Positions 34,344-44,102 are shown, counted from the stretch's first letter. The stretch: DNA of 64,000 bases from Tyzzerella sp. (GCA_017416155.1 JAFQDE010000019.1:62001-126000), one strand, 5' to 3'. A program made the numbers and translations. Notes: generated from the sequence alone by a model not told the origin.

Positions 34344-36275
34344 CTAGTAGATTCTTGCCTGACTTCTGCCTTCCATAACTCCCTGGCAGGCAGCGTTGAC
34401 GCTTTCTTTTTCAGAAGTCGTTGCAATTCCGACATTCCACCATGCTCCATAGCCGTCTGTCATTGTCTTTGGAATAACCTTGAGGTCAAATAAACATGCT
34501 ACATCTTGTGTTTTTGCATCTTCTAAAGCATCTACTAATTCTTCAATCGTTCTACAGGTGTAAGATTTGAGTCCGTATCCTTCAGCAACCTTCGCATAGT
34601 CCACCGGAATCAAATCTCCGTCCGGTTTCTTTCCGCTTGTGTAACGGAACTCAGTTGCGAGACTTCCGATTCCATGATTCATTTCTAAGTTGTTAATGCA
34701 GCCGAATCCACAGTTGTCAAATACCATAATATTGACTTTTGTTTTCTCCTGCATAATCGTCATAATTTCACTGTGCATCATCTGGAAGGACGCATCTCCT
34801 ACAAATGCATATACTTCGCTTTCCGGATCTGCCATCTTAACACCAAGTGTTGCAGCTACCTCGTATCCCATACAAGAATATCCGTACTCTGCGTGATATG
34901 CTCCTCTCTTATCTGTAGTCCACATACGTTGCAGACAGCTTGGAAGAGAACCGCCGGCTGTGATGATGATTGCATCATCCGCAATTGTTCTTCGTACCGC
35001 TGCGATGGCACCTGTCTGTGTTAGTTCACCTTTTGTAAGCTCTACAAATTCCGGAATGGTTCTAGGGTCCATAGCCTTGATATTTGGCTCAAAACCTTCT
35101 TTTGTATAGGCATAGTTAGAGAGACGTTCCATCTCTTTGTCCCATGCTGTTTTCGCTTCTGCAATCTCATTCTCATATGCCGACTTATAGCCCTTGCTGC
35201 GAAGAACCTCTGCCAATGCTTCGATTGTAGCCTTCGCATCACCGACAGCTTTCACAGCATCCAATTTGTATGCGTGGAATCTGCTGTTGTTGATAGTTAC
35301 AAACTTCACGTTTTCATTCTGATACAACTGTTTGGAACCAGTCGCAAAGTCAGACATTCTGCTTCCGACTGCAATAACGACATCTGCATCTTTTGCCAAA
35401 ATATTTGCTGCATAAGTTCCTGTGACACCGATTCCGCCAAGGCACATCGGATGGCTGGATACACATGCGCTCTTTCCTGCCTGTGTTTCACCGAACGGTA
35501 TCTTGAATTCAGTACAGAAATTCTCTACAGTCTCTCCTGCATCGGAATATTTTACACCTCCGCCCACAATCATAAGTGGCTTCTTAGCGTTCAAAATTAC
35601 ATTTGCAACATCTTCGATTTCCTCTTTATCTGCAACCACTCTTGTAATGCGGTGCACTCTTTTCTGGAAAAAATATTCTGGGAAATCAAAAGATTCCCCC
35701 TCTACATCCTGGCTGAGTGCAATACAACAAGCGCCTGTCTCTGCCGCATCAGTAAGCACTCTCATTGCATTGATAAGTGCCGTCATAATCATCTCTGGTC
35801 TTGTAATTCTGTCCCAATATTTGCATACTGGTTTGAATGCATCATTGGTTGTCACAGCAAGGCTGCTACTGATTTCCAACTGTTGAAGCACCGGGTCCGG
35901 CTGTCTGGATGCAAATGTATCCGCCGGGAATACAAGAAGCGGAATGTTATTTACGGTTGCTGTCGCACATGCAGTTACCATATTTGCCGCACCAGGTCCG
36001 ATAGATGAAGCACAAGGAATGATTTTTTTGCGATTGTGCTGTTTTGCAAAGGCAATCGCTGTATGGCACATACCCTGCTCGTTTCTTCCCTGGAATACTT
36101 TTAGGTTTCCCGGATTCGTATCTAACGCCTCACCGAGTCCTACGGCAATTCCATGTCCGAATAAGGTGTAAAAACCTTCTACGAATTTTGTCTCCACACC
36201 ATCCATGGAAACATATTGATTATCTAAAAACTTTACAATAGCCTGCGCTACTGTCATACGAATTGTTTTATCCAT
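34344..36275 (-). CDS. iolD: 3D-(3,5/4)-trihydroxycyclohexane-1,2-dione hydrolase
   Basis: Thiamine diphosphate enzyme that opens the inositol ring, giving 5-deoxyglucuronate. The 643 residues resemble acetolactate synthase with longer loops, as in IolD. Visible are QGRNEQGMCHTAIAFAKQHN (catalytic Glu), SSIGPGAANMVTACATATVN, and the ThDP motif GDASFQMMHSEI with FDNCGFGCINN. ATG at 36275 has GAGGAG upstream. It sits between iolC and iolB. Confidence 0.95.
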   Translation of the reverse strand: MDKTIRMTVAQAIVKFLDNQYVSMDGVETKFVEGFYTLFGHGIAVGLGEALDTNPGNLKVFQGRNEQGMCHTAIAFAKQHNRKKIIPCASSIGPGAANMVTACATATVNNIPLLVFPADTFASRQPDPVLQQLEISSSLAVTTNDAFKPVCKYWDRITRPEMIMTALINAMRVLTDAAETGACCIALSQDVEGESFDFPEYFFQKRVHRITRVVADKEEIEDVANVILNAKKPLMIVGGGVKYSDAGETVENFCTEFKIPFGETQAGKSACVSSHPMCLGGIGVTGTYAANILAKDADVVIAVGSRMSDFATGSKQLYQNENVKFVTINNSRFHAYKLDAVKAVGDAKATIEALAEVLRSKGYKSAYENEIAEAKTAWDKEMERLSNYAYTKEGFEPNIKAMDPRTIPEFVELTKGELTQTGAIAAVRRTIADDAIIITAGGSLPSCLQRMWTTDKRGAYHAEYGYSCMGYEVAATLGVKMADPESEVYAFVGDASFQMMHSEIMTIMQEKTKVNIMVFDNCGFGCINNLEMNHGIGSLATEFRYTSGKKPDGDLIPVDYAKVAEGYGLKSYTCRTIEELVDALEDAKTQDVACLFDLKVIPKTMTDGYGAWWNVGIATTSEKESVNAACQGVMEGRSQARIY

Positions 36276-36291
36276 GCCCTTATGCTCCTCC

Positions 36292-37326
36292 TTATACTCT
36301 GGCAACCATTTCACCATAAAGTTCTTTTTCCTCTGCGATAAATGCACGCACCTTATCCTCTGTCGGCAAATCATCGGAGCAATTATTGCTGCGCACCATC
36401 ATAGATGCCTCTGCAGAACCGAACTCCAGACAGTCGAAAATCGGCCATCCTTGGAACAATCCATACAAGAAGCCTGCCGCATAACCGTCACCACCGCCAA
36501 AACCTTTTCTCGCGGTTACAGGGAATGGCTTGATAGAGAACTTCTGTCCATCGCGGGTGTATGCGGTAGAACCTTTCATACCATGCTTAATTACAACGAT
36601 TTGAGCATGATGTCCCTGCCAATAAGCTGCGCTCTCTTCATCCGTCATACCAGGCTGAATGAGTTTCTCTGTAAGATCAAACTCCTCTCTAGAACCCATA
36701 ATAATGTCCGCTTCTTTTGCAATAATCGAATAATACACAGAGATTTCATCCTTATTTTTCCAGTTGTATGCACGGTAATCGATATCAAAGATGAGCTTTG
36801 TTCCATTCTTCTTAGCCAGCATTGCCGCCTTGACTGCAGCCTCTCTCGATGGGCTTTCCGCAAGCGAGGTTCCGGAAATCAAAAGCGCCTTTGTGTTCTT
36901 TATGTATTCCTCGCTGATATCATCAACAGAGAGCTGTAAGTCCGCAATACAGTTGCGGTACATCAAAATGCTGCTCTCAGAAGGCGAAAGCATTTCCGTA
37001 AAGGTAAGGCCTAATTTCTCTCCATTTGTGCATCTGGTAATCTGTGATGTATCAATTCCTGCTTCGTCAAAATAATCTGTCACGAAATCACCGAACTGAT
37101 CATCTGATACCTTTCCGATAAAGCCGGTCTTCATGCCATGCTTATTCACTCCTACTGCAATGTTCGCCGGAGAGCCACCTAAGAATTTTTCAAACACATG
37201 TACCTTCTTAAGTGGTTTAAACTCCTCTTTAACCTGGTCGTTGTACGCAGGATTAAAATCAATCGCAACACGTCCGAGCAATACCAAATCAAATGGTCTT
37301 GTATTATCAAATTCGATATATTTCAT
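36292..37326 (-). CDS. iolC: 5-dehydro-2-deoxygluconokinase
   Basis: Phosphorylates 2-keto-5-deoxygluconate. The 344-residue PfkB/ribokinase protein has VLLGRVAIDFNPAY, FLGGSPANIAVGVNKHGM and the C-terminal ATP/catalytic motif RKGFGGGDGYAAGFLYGL. Three start codons are close (GTG 37335, ATG 37329, ATG 37326); I chose 37326 because GAGAGG lies 8 bases ahead. The product would need the aldolase IolJ, which is not in this window. Confidence 0.93.
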   Translation of the reverse strand: MKYIEFDNTRPFDLVLLGRVAIDFNPAYNDQVKEEFKPLKKVHVFEKFLGGSPANIAVGVNKHGMKTGFIGKVSDDQFGDFVTDYFDEAGIDTSQITRCTNGEKLGLTFTEMLSPSESSILMYRNCIADLQLSVDDISEEYIKNTKALLISGTSLAESPSREAAVKAAMLAKKNGTKLIFDIDYRAYNWKNKDEISVYYSIIAKEADIIMGSREEFDLTEKLIQPGMTDEESAAYWQGHHAQIVVIKHGMKGSTAYTRDGQKFSIKPFPVTARKGFGGGDGYAAGFLYGLFQGWPIFDCLEFGSAEASMMVRSNNCSDDLPTEDKVRAFIAEEKELYGEMVARV

Positions 37327-37350
37327 CATCTTCACCTCTCGTAAATGTCT

Positions 37351-38517
37351 CTATTTCATCCAAGGATCCATTACAATCTTCATGCTCTGGCTGTAATCCA
37401 TAGATAGCTCAATTGCTTTCTTTGCATCCTCTAATGCGAAACGATGTGTAATCAGTTTTTCAAATGGATACATATCCTGATATCTTTGCATCATGCGCAT
37501 AGATGGGTTGTAACCTGAAATAGAGTGATTTGACATTCCAAGGATTCTTACGTTCTTAGCGCAGAGTTCATGTGGCTTTAATTCTACGCTACGCCCAACG
37601 TCTACGAAGTTACCAACGATAAGGTAAGTTCCTGCTTTACGAACCATGCGAAGTCCCTCTGGGAATGCTTCAGGCTCACCTGCACATTCTACTACTACGT
37701 CTGCTCCGCGTCCGCCGGTCATCTGATATACCATTTCTACACGTTCGTCTTCTGTTGTATCTGCAAGACATAATGTGAGGTCTGCGCCAAACTGTTTTGC
37801 CATATCCAAGCGGAACTGTGATGTATCTGTCATGATGACTTTGTCTGCACCAAGCATACGTGCTTTGATCATGTGGCAGATACCAAGTGGACCTGCACCT
37901 AAGATAACAACTGTATCACCGAATGCAAAACCTTCACCGTCAAATGCATACATTTCTTTAGCCTTGTCTAAGCTGTATGTAACATCAAATAACTCTGCAA
38001 ACACTGCCACTTCCGGTTTCATTCCTTCCGGAACCTTATATACTTTTACTTTATCTGTAATTGCCATGTACTGTGAGAAACCACCGAACAAATGTGGTGC
38101 GTTTGCACATGAGAATGAATTACCATAGGAACGAACATCGTTGCACCATGGGTAATCCGGAATGTGTTTACAGAACCAGCAATCACCGCAAGATGTATCC
38201 GGACACATAACAACACGGTCACCCGGCTTTAGAATCTGTCCGTCAAAATCTAAGTGTAAGCTTCCTTCTTTCGTAATCTCTTCAATAATACCAACGTTCT
38301 CATGTCCCTGAATAATCGGGAATGGAGTTGTTATTTCCTGTGCTGTTCCGGCATATTGGCGTACTTCGCCTTTGTATGTATGTTTATCCGTACCACAGAT
38401 TCCTGAAAGTTCCATACGCATAATTGCCCCGTTCTTTGGCATCTCCGGATAAGGGAACTGTTGTACCTCAATGTTTCTAGGTGCAGTAAGAACTGCTGCT
38501 TTTACCATGTCTCTCAT
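37351..38517 (-). CDS. Zinc-dependent medium-chain dehydrogenase, first gene of the iol operon
   Basis: The 388 residues form a zinc alcohol dehydrogenase family protein. Catalytic zinc ligands are in LSGICGTDKHTY and IIQGHENVGI; structural zinc cysteines are in SCGDCWFCKHIPDYPWC; the Rossmann motif is VVILGAGPLGICHM. Given the operon, a polyol or inosose dehydrogenase role is likely; a family relative in Thermotoga acts on scyllo-inosose. This assignment is inference. ATG at 38517 follows AAAGGAGG and is downstream of promoter box copy 2. Confidence 0.85.
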   Translation of the reverse strand: MRDMVKAAVLTAPRNIEVQQFPYPEMPKNGAIMRMELSGICGTDKHTYKGEVRQYAGTAQEITTPFPIIQGHENVGIIEEITKEGSLHLDFDGQILKPGDRVVMCPDTSCGDCWFCKHIPDYPWCNDVRSYGNSFSCANAPHLFGGFSQYMAITDKVKVYKVPEGMKPEVAVFAELFDVTYSLDKAKEMYAFDGEGFAFGDTVVILGAGPLGICHMIKARMLGADKVIMTDTSQFRLDMAKQFGADLTLCLADTTEDERVEMVYQMTGGRGADVVVECAGEPEAFPEGLRMVRKAGTYLIVGNFVDVGRSVELKPHELCAKNVRILGMSNHSISGYNPSMRMMQRYQDMYPFEKLITHRFALEDAKKAIELSMDYSQSMKIVMDPWMK

Positions 38518-38555
38518 AGTTTTCCTCCTTTTATATGAAAATTAGTTTCCTGATT

Positions 38556-38613
38556 TTATTTAAGCATATTTTTATGCAAAAACCAATGCAAAGTTGTGCA
38601 TAATTTGTGCATA
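38556..38613 (-). promoter_or_regulatory. Shared inositol-regulon promoter box, copy 2 (iol operon)
   Basis: 58-bp box 39 bases before the dehydrogenase start. TTGGTT (38586-38581), 17-base spacer and TTAAAT (38563-38558) are on the minus strand, at the same offsets as in copies 1 and 3. It includes a perfect tandem TGTGCATAATT repeat (38595-38616) that sits between the iol and regulator promoters. Confidence 0.8.
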
Positions 38614-38619
38614 ATTCTA

Positions 38620-38648
38620 TTGTAATTCCCGTCGTAATCTGTTATAAA
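38620..38648 (+). promoter_or_regulatory. Promoter of the LacI-family regulator
   Basis: TTGTAA (38620-38625), 17-base spacer, TATAAA (38643-38648), divergent from and adjoining box copy 2. Confidence 0.65.
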
Positions 38649-38681
38649 ATAGATAGATTTATTTACTAAAGGAGAACTCTG

Positions 38682-39710
38682 ATGATAAGCACAAACGAAT
38701 TGGCGAAGCTTGCCGGTGTCAGCCAATCTACCATCTCCAGATGTCTGAACGACCATCCTTCGATTTCGTTTGAAACGAAGGAGCGGGTGCAAAAGCTTGC
38801 ACTGCAGTATGGCTATGTGGAACAAAAGCGCGGTCGGAAAACCTTATTTTCCGGAGAGCACAAAGTAATTGGCATTCTTGTAGAAGACAGACCATTTTTC
38901 GACGATCTGTTTATTAACTATACAATTGGCAAATTGATAAGCAAGGCATCAAAAAAGAATTACTACACAATTCGTCTTCCGATTTCCTCGCAGGAACTTG
39001 GGAGCATGGAACGATTAAAAGAATTCTTGCGATTGAATTTAATAGATGGTTTTATCATCATGCACCGCCGCTTTGACGAGGATATGCATGAATACCTGAG
39101 CGAACTTGGCATCCCTCATGTATATCTACTACACTGCTCACGCAATTCTTTTGAAGCAGTTGATATGATAGACACCGACAACTACATCGGCGGGTACCTT
39201 GGAACGAAACATTTAATTGAGAACGGCCACAGGGACATCATAACGCTCACCTGCCCATGGCGCGAGTTTGAGGACCGTACAAACGGATATCTCCACGCAC
39301 TCGAAGAAGCAGGTATCAATCCGAATCGAAATTTTGTTTTGTTGGGCGAATGTTCTTACCAAAGTGCATATGATGTTACATGCAAGCACTTGAATTTATT
39401 CAAAAACGCTACTGCTGTGTACATCCAAAGTGATATTATGGCAACCGGGGTCATCAACGCACTACGTGCCAATGGTCTTCGCATTCCGGAGGACATTTCC
39501 ATCATAAGCTCTGACGGATATGATTTGGGTGCCATATCAAGTCCGCAATTCGACAGTGTGGCTCACCCTATCTCGGAATTGGCAGACCTTGCAATCACAC
39601 GTCTGGTTGAAAAAATCGGTCGAACAAAACCGCAAAGTCCAAGGCAGATTAAACTGATGCCTTTTATTGTAGAACGGAACTCTGTAAAAAACATGAACAA
39701 AGAAATATAA
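38682..39710 (+). CDS. LacI-family transcriptional regulator (probable inositol repressor)
   Basis: The 342 residues have an N-terminal LacI HTH (ISTNELAKLAGVSQSTISRC) followed by the hinge region and a periplasmic-binding-like sensor domain (HKVIGILVEDRPFF; DTDNYIGGYLGTKHLIENGH; IPEDISIISSDGYDLG). Divergence from the iol operon across the shared box makes it the best candidate to control iol, the DUF5107 gene and the PHP gene. It is not the DeoR-type IolR of Bacillus. Effector unknown; an inositol-derived ligand is inferred. Confidence 0.88.
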   Translation: MISTNELAKLAGVSQSTISRCLNDHPSISFETKERVQKLALQYGYVEQKRGRKTLFSGEHKVIGILVEDRPFFDDLFINYTIGKLISKASKKNYYTIRLPISSQELGSMERLKEFLRLNLIDGFIIMHRRFDEDMHEYLSELGIPHVYLLHCSRNSFEAVDMIDTDNYIGGYLGTKHLIENGHRDIITLTCPWREFEDRTNGYLHALEEAGINPNRNFVLLGECSYQSAYDVTCKHLNLFKNATAVYIQSDIMATGVINALRANGLRIPEDISIISSDGYDLGAISSPQFDSVAHPISELADLAITRLVEKIGRTKPQSPRQIKLMPFIVERNSVKNMNKEI

Positions 39711-39725
39711 TTGGAGGAAAATAAT

Positions 39726-40742
39726 ATGAAGTATACAACACTTGGAAAAACCGGATTAAATATATCTGTCATCGGACTCGGAGGACTTCCGGTTCAACGA
39801 ACAGATCAAGAAGGTGCAAATGCCATTGTAAAGGCTTGCATGGAGCAAGGGATTAACTTCTTGGACACCGCAAGAGGTTACACGGTTTCTGAAGAATTCT
39901 TTGGAAATGCACTGAAAGGCTACCGCGACAAATGGGTCATTGCGTCAAAAGCCATGTCCAGGGATTACGAAGGAATGAAGGCAGATATTGAGACTACTCT
40001 TCGCAATCTGCAGACAGATTACATAGAACTGTACCAGATGCATAATATTCGAAGCGAGGCCGAGATGGAGCAATGCTTTGGTGAAAATGGCGCATACAAG
40101 GCGCTTCTCGAAGCAAAAGAAGCCGGCAAGATTGGTTATATCGGCGTAACAGCACATGAACTTCGTACTTCTGCCATCTTACTTGACAAGTACGGTGATA
40201 AGATTGATACCTTTATGTTCCCATACAATATTGTGGAAAACCAAGGGGAAGAATTGATGCAGGAATGCGCCAAAAAGAATATTGGCTTTATCGCAATGAA
40301 ACCGATTGCCGGAGGAAATATTGAGGATGCCGTTTTGGCATTAAAATACATTTTGAACAATCCGGACTGTACAGTGGTAATACCGGGAATGGGTGATGCA
40401 GAAGAAGTTGTCAAGAACACAGCACCGGAAGTCTTTGAACCGTTAACAGAAGAAGACAAAGTGGCTTGTGACAAGATCATCAAAGACTTGGGCAGTAATT
40501 TCTGCAGAAGATGTGGTTACTGCGCACCATGCCCTCAAGGAATTGACATCCCACGTAATTTTATTTTGGTGAATTACATTCGCAAATATGGTTTGGCAGA
40601 CTGGGGAAGAAAATGTTTTGCTGCTCTTCCTGCTACTGCTAAAGATTGTGTGAAATGCGGTATCTGTGAAACAAGATGTCCATATGACTTACCGATTCGA
40701 CAGATGTTAGAAAAAGTTGCTGAAGATATCGAGATAAAATAA
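39726..40742 (+). CDS. Aldo/keto reductase with C-terminal 2[4Fe-4S] domain
   Basis: The 338 residues have an AKR barrel (GLNISVIGLGGLPVQR; INFLDTARGYTVSEEFFGNA with catalytic Asp and Tyr; YIELYQMHN) and a ferredoxin-like tail. Its cysteines are CRRCGYCAPCP and CVKCGICETRCPYDLP, enough for two clusters. Such proteins are common in anaerobes, with unknown electron partners. It is the second gene after the LacI-type regulator (15 bases), so probably inositol- or polyol-linked. ATG at 39726 has GGAGG 8 bases ahead. Confidence 0.87.
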   Translation: MKYTTLGKTGLNISVIGLGGLPVQRTDQEGANAIVKACMEQGINFLDTARGYTVSEEFFGNALKGYRDKWVIASKAMSRDYEGMKADIETTLRNLQTDYIELYQMHNIRSEAEMEQCFGENGAYKALLEAKEAGKIGYIGVTAHELRTSAILLDKYGDKIDTFMFPYNIVENQGEELMQECAKKNIGFIAMKPIAGGNIEDAVLALKYILNNPDCTVVIPGMGDAEEVVKNTAPEVFEPLTEEDKVACDKIIKDLGSNFCRRCGYCAPCPQGIDIPRNFILVNYIRKYGLADWGRKCFAALPATAKDCVKCGICETRCPYDLPIRQMLEKVAEDIEIK

Positions 40743-40758
40743 ACGGTGCTTAAAACAA

Positions 40759-40792
40759 ACAGGACAAAAGGCTTTAAAACCTTTTGTCCTGT
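40759..40792 (+). terminator. Terminator after the aldo/keto reductase, facing tpiA
   Basis: 13-bp perfect stem (ACAGGACAAAAGG and its complement) with an 8-base loop, then T residues at 40795-40800. It lies between convergent genes and can also end the tpiA transcript. Confidence 0.88.
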
Positions 40793-40802
40793 ACTTTTTT
40801 AC

Positions 40803-41552
40803 TTATTTGTAATTTACGATTTTTCCAAAGTCCGGTTTCAAAGCCGCACCACCAACAAGACCTCCGTCGATATCAGGTTGTGCAAATAATTCCGGAGCAC
40901 TTGCTGCTGAAACAGATCCGCCGTATTGGATACGGATTGCTTCTGCTGTTGCTTCGTCATAGATTTCACCAATGCAAGCACGGATAGCTGCACAAACTTC
41001 TTGAGCCTGCTCTGTTGTAGCTACTTTACCTGTTCCGATTGCCCAGATTGGTTCGTAAGCGATAACTGCTGTCTTAGCCTGGTCAGCTGTTACGTCTAAG
41101 AAAGCAATCTTGATTTGCTGACGAATGAAATCGATTGTAACACCTTGTTCTCTCTGTGTTAACGTTTCACCACAGCAAACGATTGGTGTAATACCGTGTT
41201 CGAAAGCTTTTTTCACTTTTTTGTTTACAGTCTCATCTGTCTCAGCGAAGTATTCTCTTCTCTCTGAGTGTCCGATGATAACGTATTTTACTCCAACATC
41301 TGTAAGCATATTAGGAGCGATTTCTCCTGTGTATGCTCCGCTTTCTTCATAGTACATATTCTCAGCACCTATGCAGATGTTACTTCCTTTAGCAGCTTCC
41401 ATTGCAGGAATAATGCAGATAGCAGGTACGCAGAATACTACGTCAGCATCTTCTGTTGCTACTAATGGTTTTAATTCGTTGATTAATTCTACTGCCTGGC
41501 TTGGAGTTTTGTTCATCTTCCAGTTACCAGCAATAATTTTTCTTCTTGCCAT
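40803..41552 (-). CDS. tpiA: Triosephosphate isomerase
   Basis: Interconverts dihydroxyacetone phosphate and glyceraldehyde 3-phosphate. The 249 residues include [13 protein letters not shown] (catalytic Lys), [12 protein letters not shown] (His), [12 protein letters not shown] (Glu) and IQYGGSVSA. Third gene of gap-pgk-tpiA, 14 bases after pgk. Confidence 0.98.
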   Translation of the reverse strand: MARRKIIAGNWKMNKTPSQAVELINELKPLVATEDADVVFCVPAICIIPAMEAAKGSNICIGAENMYYEESGAYTGEIAPNMLTDVGVKYVIIGHSERREYFAETDETVNKKVKKAFEHGITPIVCCGETLTQREQGVTIDFIRQQIKIAFLDVTADQAKTAVIAYEPIWAIGTGKVATTEQAQEVCAAIRACIGEIYDEATAEAIRIQYGGSVSAASAPELFAQPDIDGGLVGGAALKPDFGKIVNYK

Positions 41553-41566
41553 AATTCTAATCTCCT

Positions 41567-42760
41567 TTATTTATCGTTAGCTGCTGCTACACCCGGTAAT
41601 TCTTTTCCTTCTAAGAATTCAAGTGAAGCTCCACCACCTGTAGAGATGTGTGTCATCTTATCACCGTAACCTAATTGATTAACAGCTGCTGCTGAGTCAC
41701 CACCACCGATGATTGTTACAGCGTCTGTTTCAGACAATGCTTTTGCAACTGCTTCTGTTCCACCTGCAAACTTAGGCATTTCGAAACATCCCATTGGTCC
41801 GTTCCAAACCACAGTCTTAGCTGTTTTTACTGCTTCTGCGTAAAGAGCTGCTGTTTTTGGTCCAATATCCATACCTTCCCAATCAGCAGGAATGCATCCA
41901 CAATCTACAACCATTGTGTTAGCATCGTTAGAGAAATCATCTCCACAAAGTGTATCTACTGGAAGCATGAGGTTAACACCTTTTTCTTTTGCTTTATCTA
42001 ACATCTTAAGAGCATATTCACAGTAATCTTCTTCCAATAATGACTTACCAACTTCTCCGCCCAATGCTTTTGAGAATGTGTAAGCCATACCGCCGCCTAT
42101 AATAAGTGTATCTACTTTATCAAGTAAGTTTTCGATAACAGAAATCTTGCTTGATACTTTAGCTCCACCGAGGATAGCTACAAATGGTCTCTCAGGGTTA
42201 TTTACTGCATTTCCTAAGAAATCGATTTCTTTTTGCATCAAGTATCCAACTACTGCAGTGTCAACATATTCTGTTACACCAACGTTTGAGCAGTGTGCTC
42301 TGTGAGCTGTACCAAATGCATCGTTTACAAATACATCACAAAGAGAAGCTAATTCTTTGCTGAAAGCTTCGCCGTTCTTTGTTTCTTCTGCTCTGTAACG
42401 TGTGTTTTCAAGAAGAACTACTTCGCCGTCATTCATTGCTGCAACTGCTGCTTTTGCATTTTCACCAACAACTGTAGCGTCTGCTGCAAATTTCACTTCT
42501 TGTCCTAATAATTCAGAAAGTCTCACTGCTACAGGTGCCAAAGATAATTCCGGTTTTGGTTCTCCCTTTGGTTTACCCATGTGTGAGCAAAGGATTACTT
42601 TTCCGCCGTCTGCGATAAGTTTTTTGATTGTTGGAAGAGCTGCCACAAGACGGTTTTCGTCTGTAATCTTTCCATCAACCATTGGTACGTTAAAGTCACA
42701 TCTAACAAGGACTTTAAGACCTTTTACATTGATATCATCAACTGATTTTTTGTTAAGCAT
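41567..42760 (-). CDS. pgk: Phosphoglycerate kinase
   Basis: Transfers phosphate from 1,3-bisphosphoglycerate to ADP. The 397 residues show [38 protein letters not shown] and the C-terminal [13 protein letters not shown] with [14 protein letters not shown]. It lies 190 bases after gap, behind a terminator and a GC-rich hairpin cluster, so it may be partly uncoupled from gap. Confidence 0.98.
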   Translation of the reverse strand: MLNKKSVDDINVKGLKVLVRCDFNVPMVDGKITDENRLVAALPTIKKLIADGGKVILCSHMGKPKGEPKPELSLAPVAVRLSELLGQEVKFAADATVVGENAKAAVAAMNDGEVVLLENTRYRAEETKNGEAFSKELASLCDVFVNDAFGTAHRAHCSNVGVTEYVDTAVVGYLMQKEIDFLGNAVNNPERPFVAILGGAKVSSKISVIENLLDKVDTLIIGGGMAYTFSKALGGEVGKSLLEEDYCEYALKMLDKAKEKGVNLMLPVDTLCGDDFSNDANTMVVDCGCIPADWEGMDIGPKTAALYAEAVKTAKTVVWNGPMGCFEMPKFAGGTEAVAKALSETDAVTIIGGGDSAAAVNQLGYGDKMTHISTGGGASLEFLEGKELPGVAAANDK

Positions 42761-42792
42761 TTGTGTATGCCTCCTTAAATTTTATTATCGGT

Positions 42793-42892
42793 GTTTGCTT
42801 GCAAACTCCGTGCGCGAGCTGCGGTTGCGAAGCAACATACACCTTTGTGCGGCTCTGCGCATCCCGCGGAGCGCTTTTTGCGGCATCGCCGC
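42793..42892. repeat. GC-rich cluster of short hairpins between gap and pgk
   Basis: About 100 bases far richer in G+C than the surroundings. They hold GTTTGC-tt-GCAAAC (42793-42806), GTTGC-gaa-GCAAC (42824-42836), paired GCGC segments around 42856-42874, and GCGGC-atc-GCCGC (42880-42892). It has no reading frame of note and looks like a palindromic intergenic element. Confidence 0.5.
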
Positions 42893-42893
42893 T

Positions 42894-42928
42894 AAAAAAA
42901 GGTCCGGTCCAAAACGACCGGACCTTTT
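42894..42928 (-). terminator. Terminator after gap
   Basis: On the minus strand GGTCCGGTC and GACCGGACC form a 9-bp GC-rich stem with a 6-base loop, followed by seven T residues, 22 bases past the gap stop. Confidence 0.9.
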
Positions 42929-42950
42929 AGGTCATAATGATGTTCAAATA

Positions 42951-43964
42951 TTATGCTAATTCAGCAAAGTATTTGATTGTTCTAACCATCTGGCTTACGT
43001 ATGAGTTCTCGTTGTCATACCAAGAAACTACTTGAACTTCTGTTGTTCCATTTTCTAATGGAAGAACCATTGTCTGTGTAGCATCGAATAATGAACCATA
43101 TCTCATACCGATGATGTCGCTAGAAACGATTTCATCTGTGTTGTAACCGAATGATTCTGTAGCTGCTGCTTTCATAGCTGCATTGATTTCATCTTTTGTT
43201 ACGTTTCCTTCTACAACTGCTGTTAAGATTGTTGTAGATCCTGTTGGTGTAGGAATACGTTGAGCAGCACCGATTAATTTACCATTTAATTCTGGAATTA
43301 CAAGACCGATAGCTTTTGCAGCACCTGTTGAGTTAGGTACGATGTTGCAAGCTGCTGCACGAGAACGTCTCTTGTCACCTTTTCTCTGTGGTCCGTCAAG
43401 TACCATTTGATCTCCTGTGTATGCATGGATTGTACACATGATACCAGATTTGATTGTTGCTAAATCATTTAATGCTTTAGCCATTGGTGCTAAACAGTTT
43501 GTTGTACAAGAAGCAGCTGAGATAACTGTATCTTCTGCTTTCAATGTTTCGTGATTTACGTTATAAACGATTGTCGGAAGGTCGTTTCCAGCTGGAGCTG
43601 AGATAACAACTTTCTTAGCGCCTGCTGTGATGTGAGCAGATGCTTTTTCTTTTGATGTATAGAATCCTGTACATTCTAATACAACGTCAACGCCGATTTC
43701 TCCCCAAGGAAGTTCAGCTGCGTTAGCTTTTGCATAGATTTTGATTTCTTTTCCATCAACAATGATAGAATCTTCTGTTGCTGAAACTTTGTCACAAAGT
43801 TCATATCTTCCTTGTGATGAGTCATATTTCAACAAGTGAGCCAACATTTCCGGAGATGTTAAGTCGTTGATTGCAACTACTTCATATCCTTCAGCTCCAA
43901 ACATTTGTCTGAATGCAAGACGTCCAATACGTCCGAATCCATTAATCGCTACTTTTACTGCCAT
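42951..43964 (-). CDS. gap: Glyceraldehyde-3-phosphate dehydrogenase
   Basis: Oxidises glyceraldehyde 3-phosphate to 1,3-bisphosphoglycerate with NAD+. The 337 residues show [16 protein letters not shown] and the active-site [17 protein letters not shown], plus RVPT-like [13 protein letters not shown] and [14 protein letters not shown] at the C-terminus. ATG at 43964 has AGGAGG upstream; the open frame to 43997 has no ribosome site. Confidence 0.98.
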   Translation of the reverse strand: MAVKVAINGFGRIGRLAFRQMFGAEGYEVVAINDLTSPEMLAHLLKYDSSQGRYELCDKVSATEDSIIVDGKEIKIYAKANAAELPWGEIGVDVVLECTGFYTSKEKASAHITAGAKKVVISAPAGNDLPTIVYNVNHETLKAEDTVISAASCTTNCLAPMAKALNDLATIKSGIMCTIHAYTGDQMVLDGPQRKGDKRRSRAAACNIVPNSTGAAKAIGLVIPELNGKLIGAAQRIPTPTGSTTILTAVVEGNVTKDEINAAMKAAATESFGYNTDEIVSSDIIGMRYGSLFDATQTMVLPLENGTTEVQVVSWYDNENSYVSQMVRTIKYFAELA

Positions 43965-44002
43965 GATTAATTTCCTCCTAAGATTTAAATATTCCACATA
44001 AC

Positions 44003-44031
44003 ATTGTACTAAAGGAAGTACAAAATTTCAA
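44003..44031 (-). promoter_or_regulatory. Promoter of gap
   Basis: TTGAAA (44031-44026) and TACAAT (44008-44003) on the minus strand with a 17-base spacer, about 40 bases before the gap ATG. Confidence 0.7.
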
Positions 44032-44102
44032 GTGCTTTTTCACATTTATCACATTGCACAAAAATACTTCTTTCTTTGTCGAAATTCTGTATAAAATTGA
44101 GT

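Noticed and set aside
35274-36939. Plus-strand frames of 244 and 221 codons opposite iolD and iolC
   Set aside because: They mirror well-supported enzymes, lack ribosome sites and have low-complexity composition.
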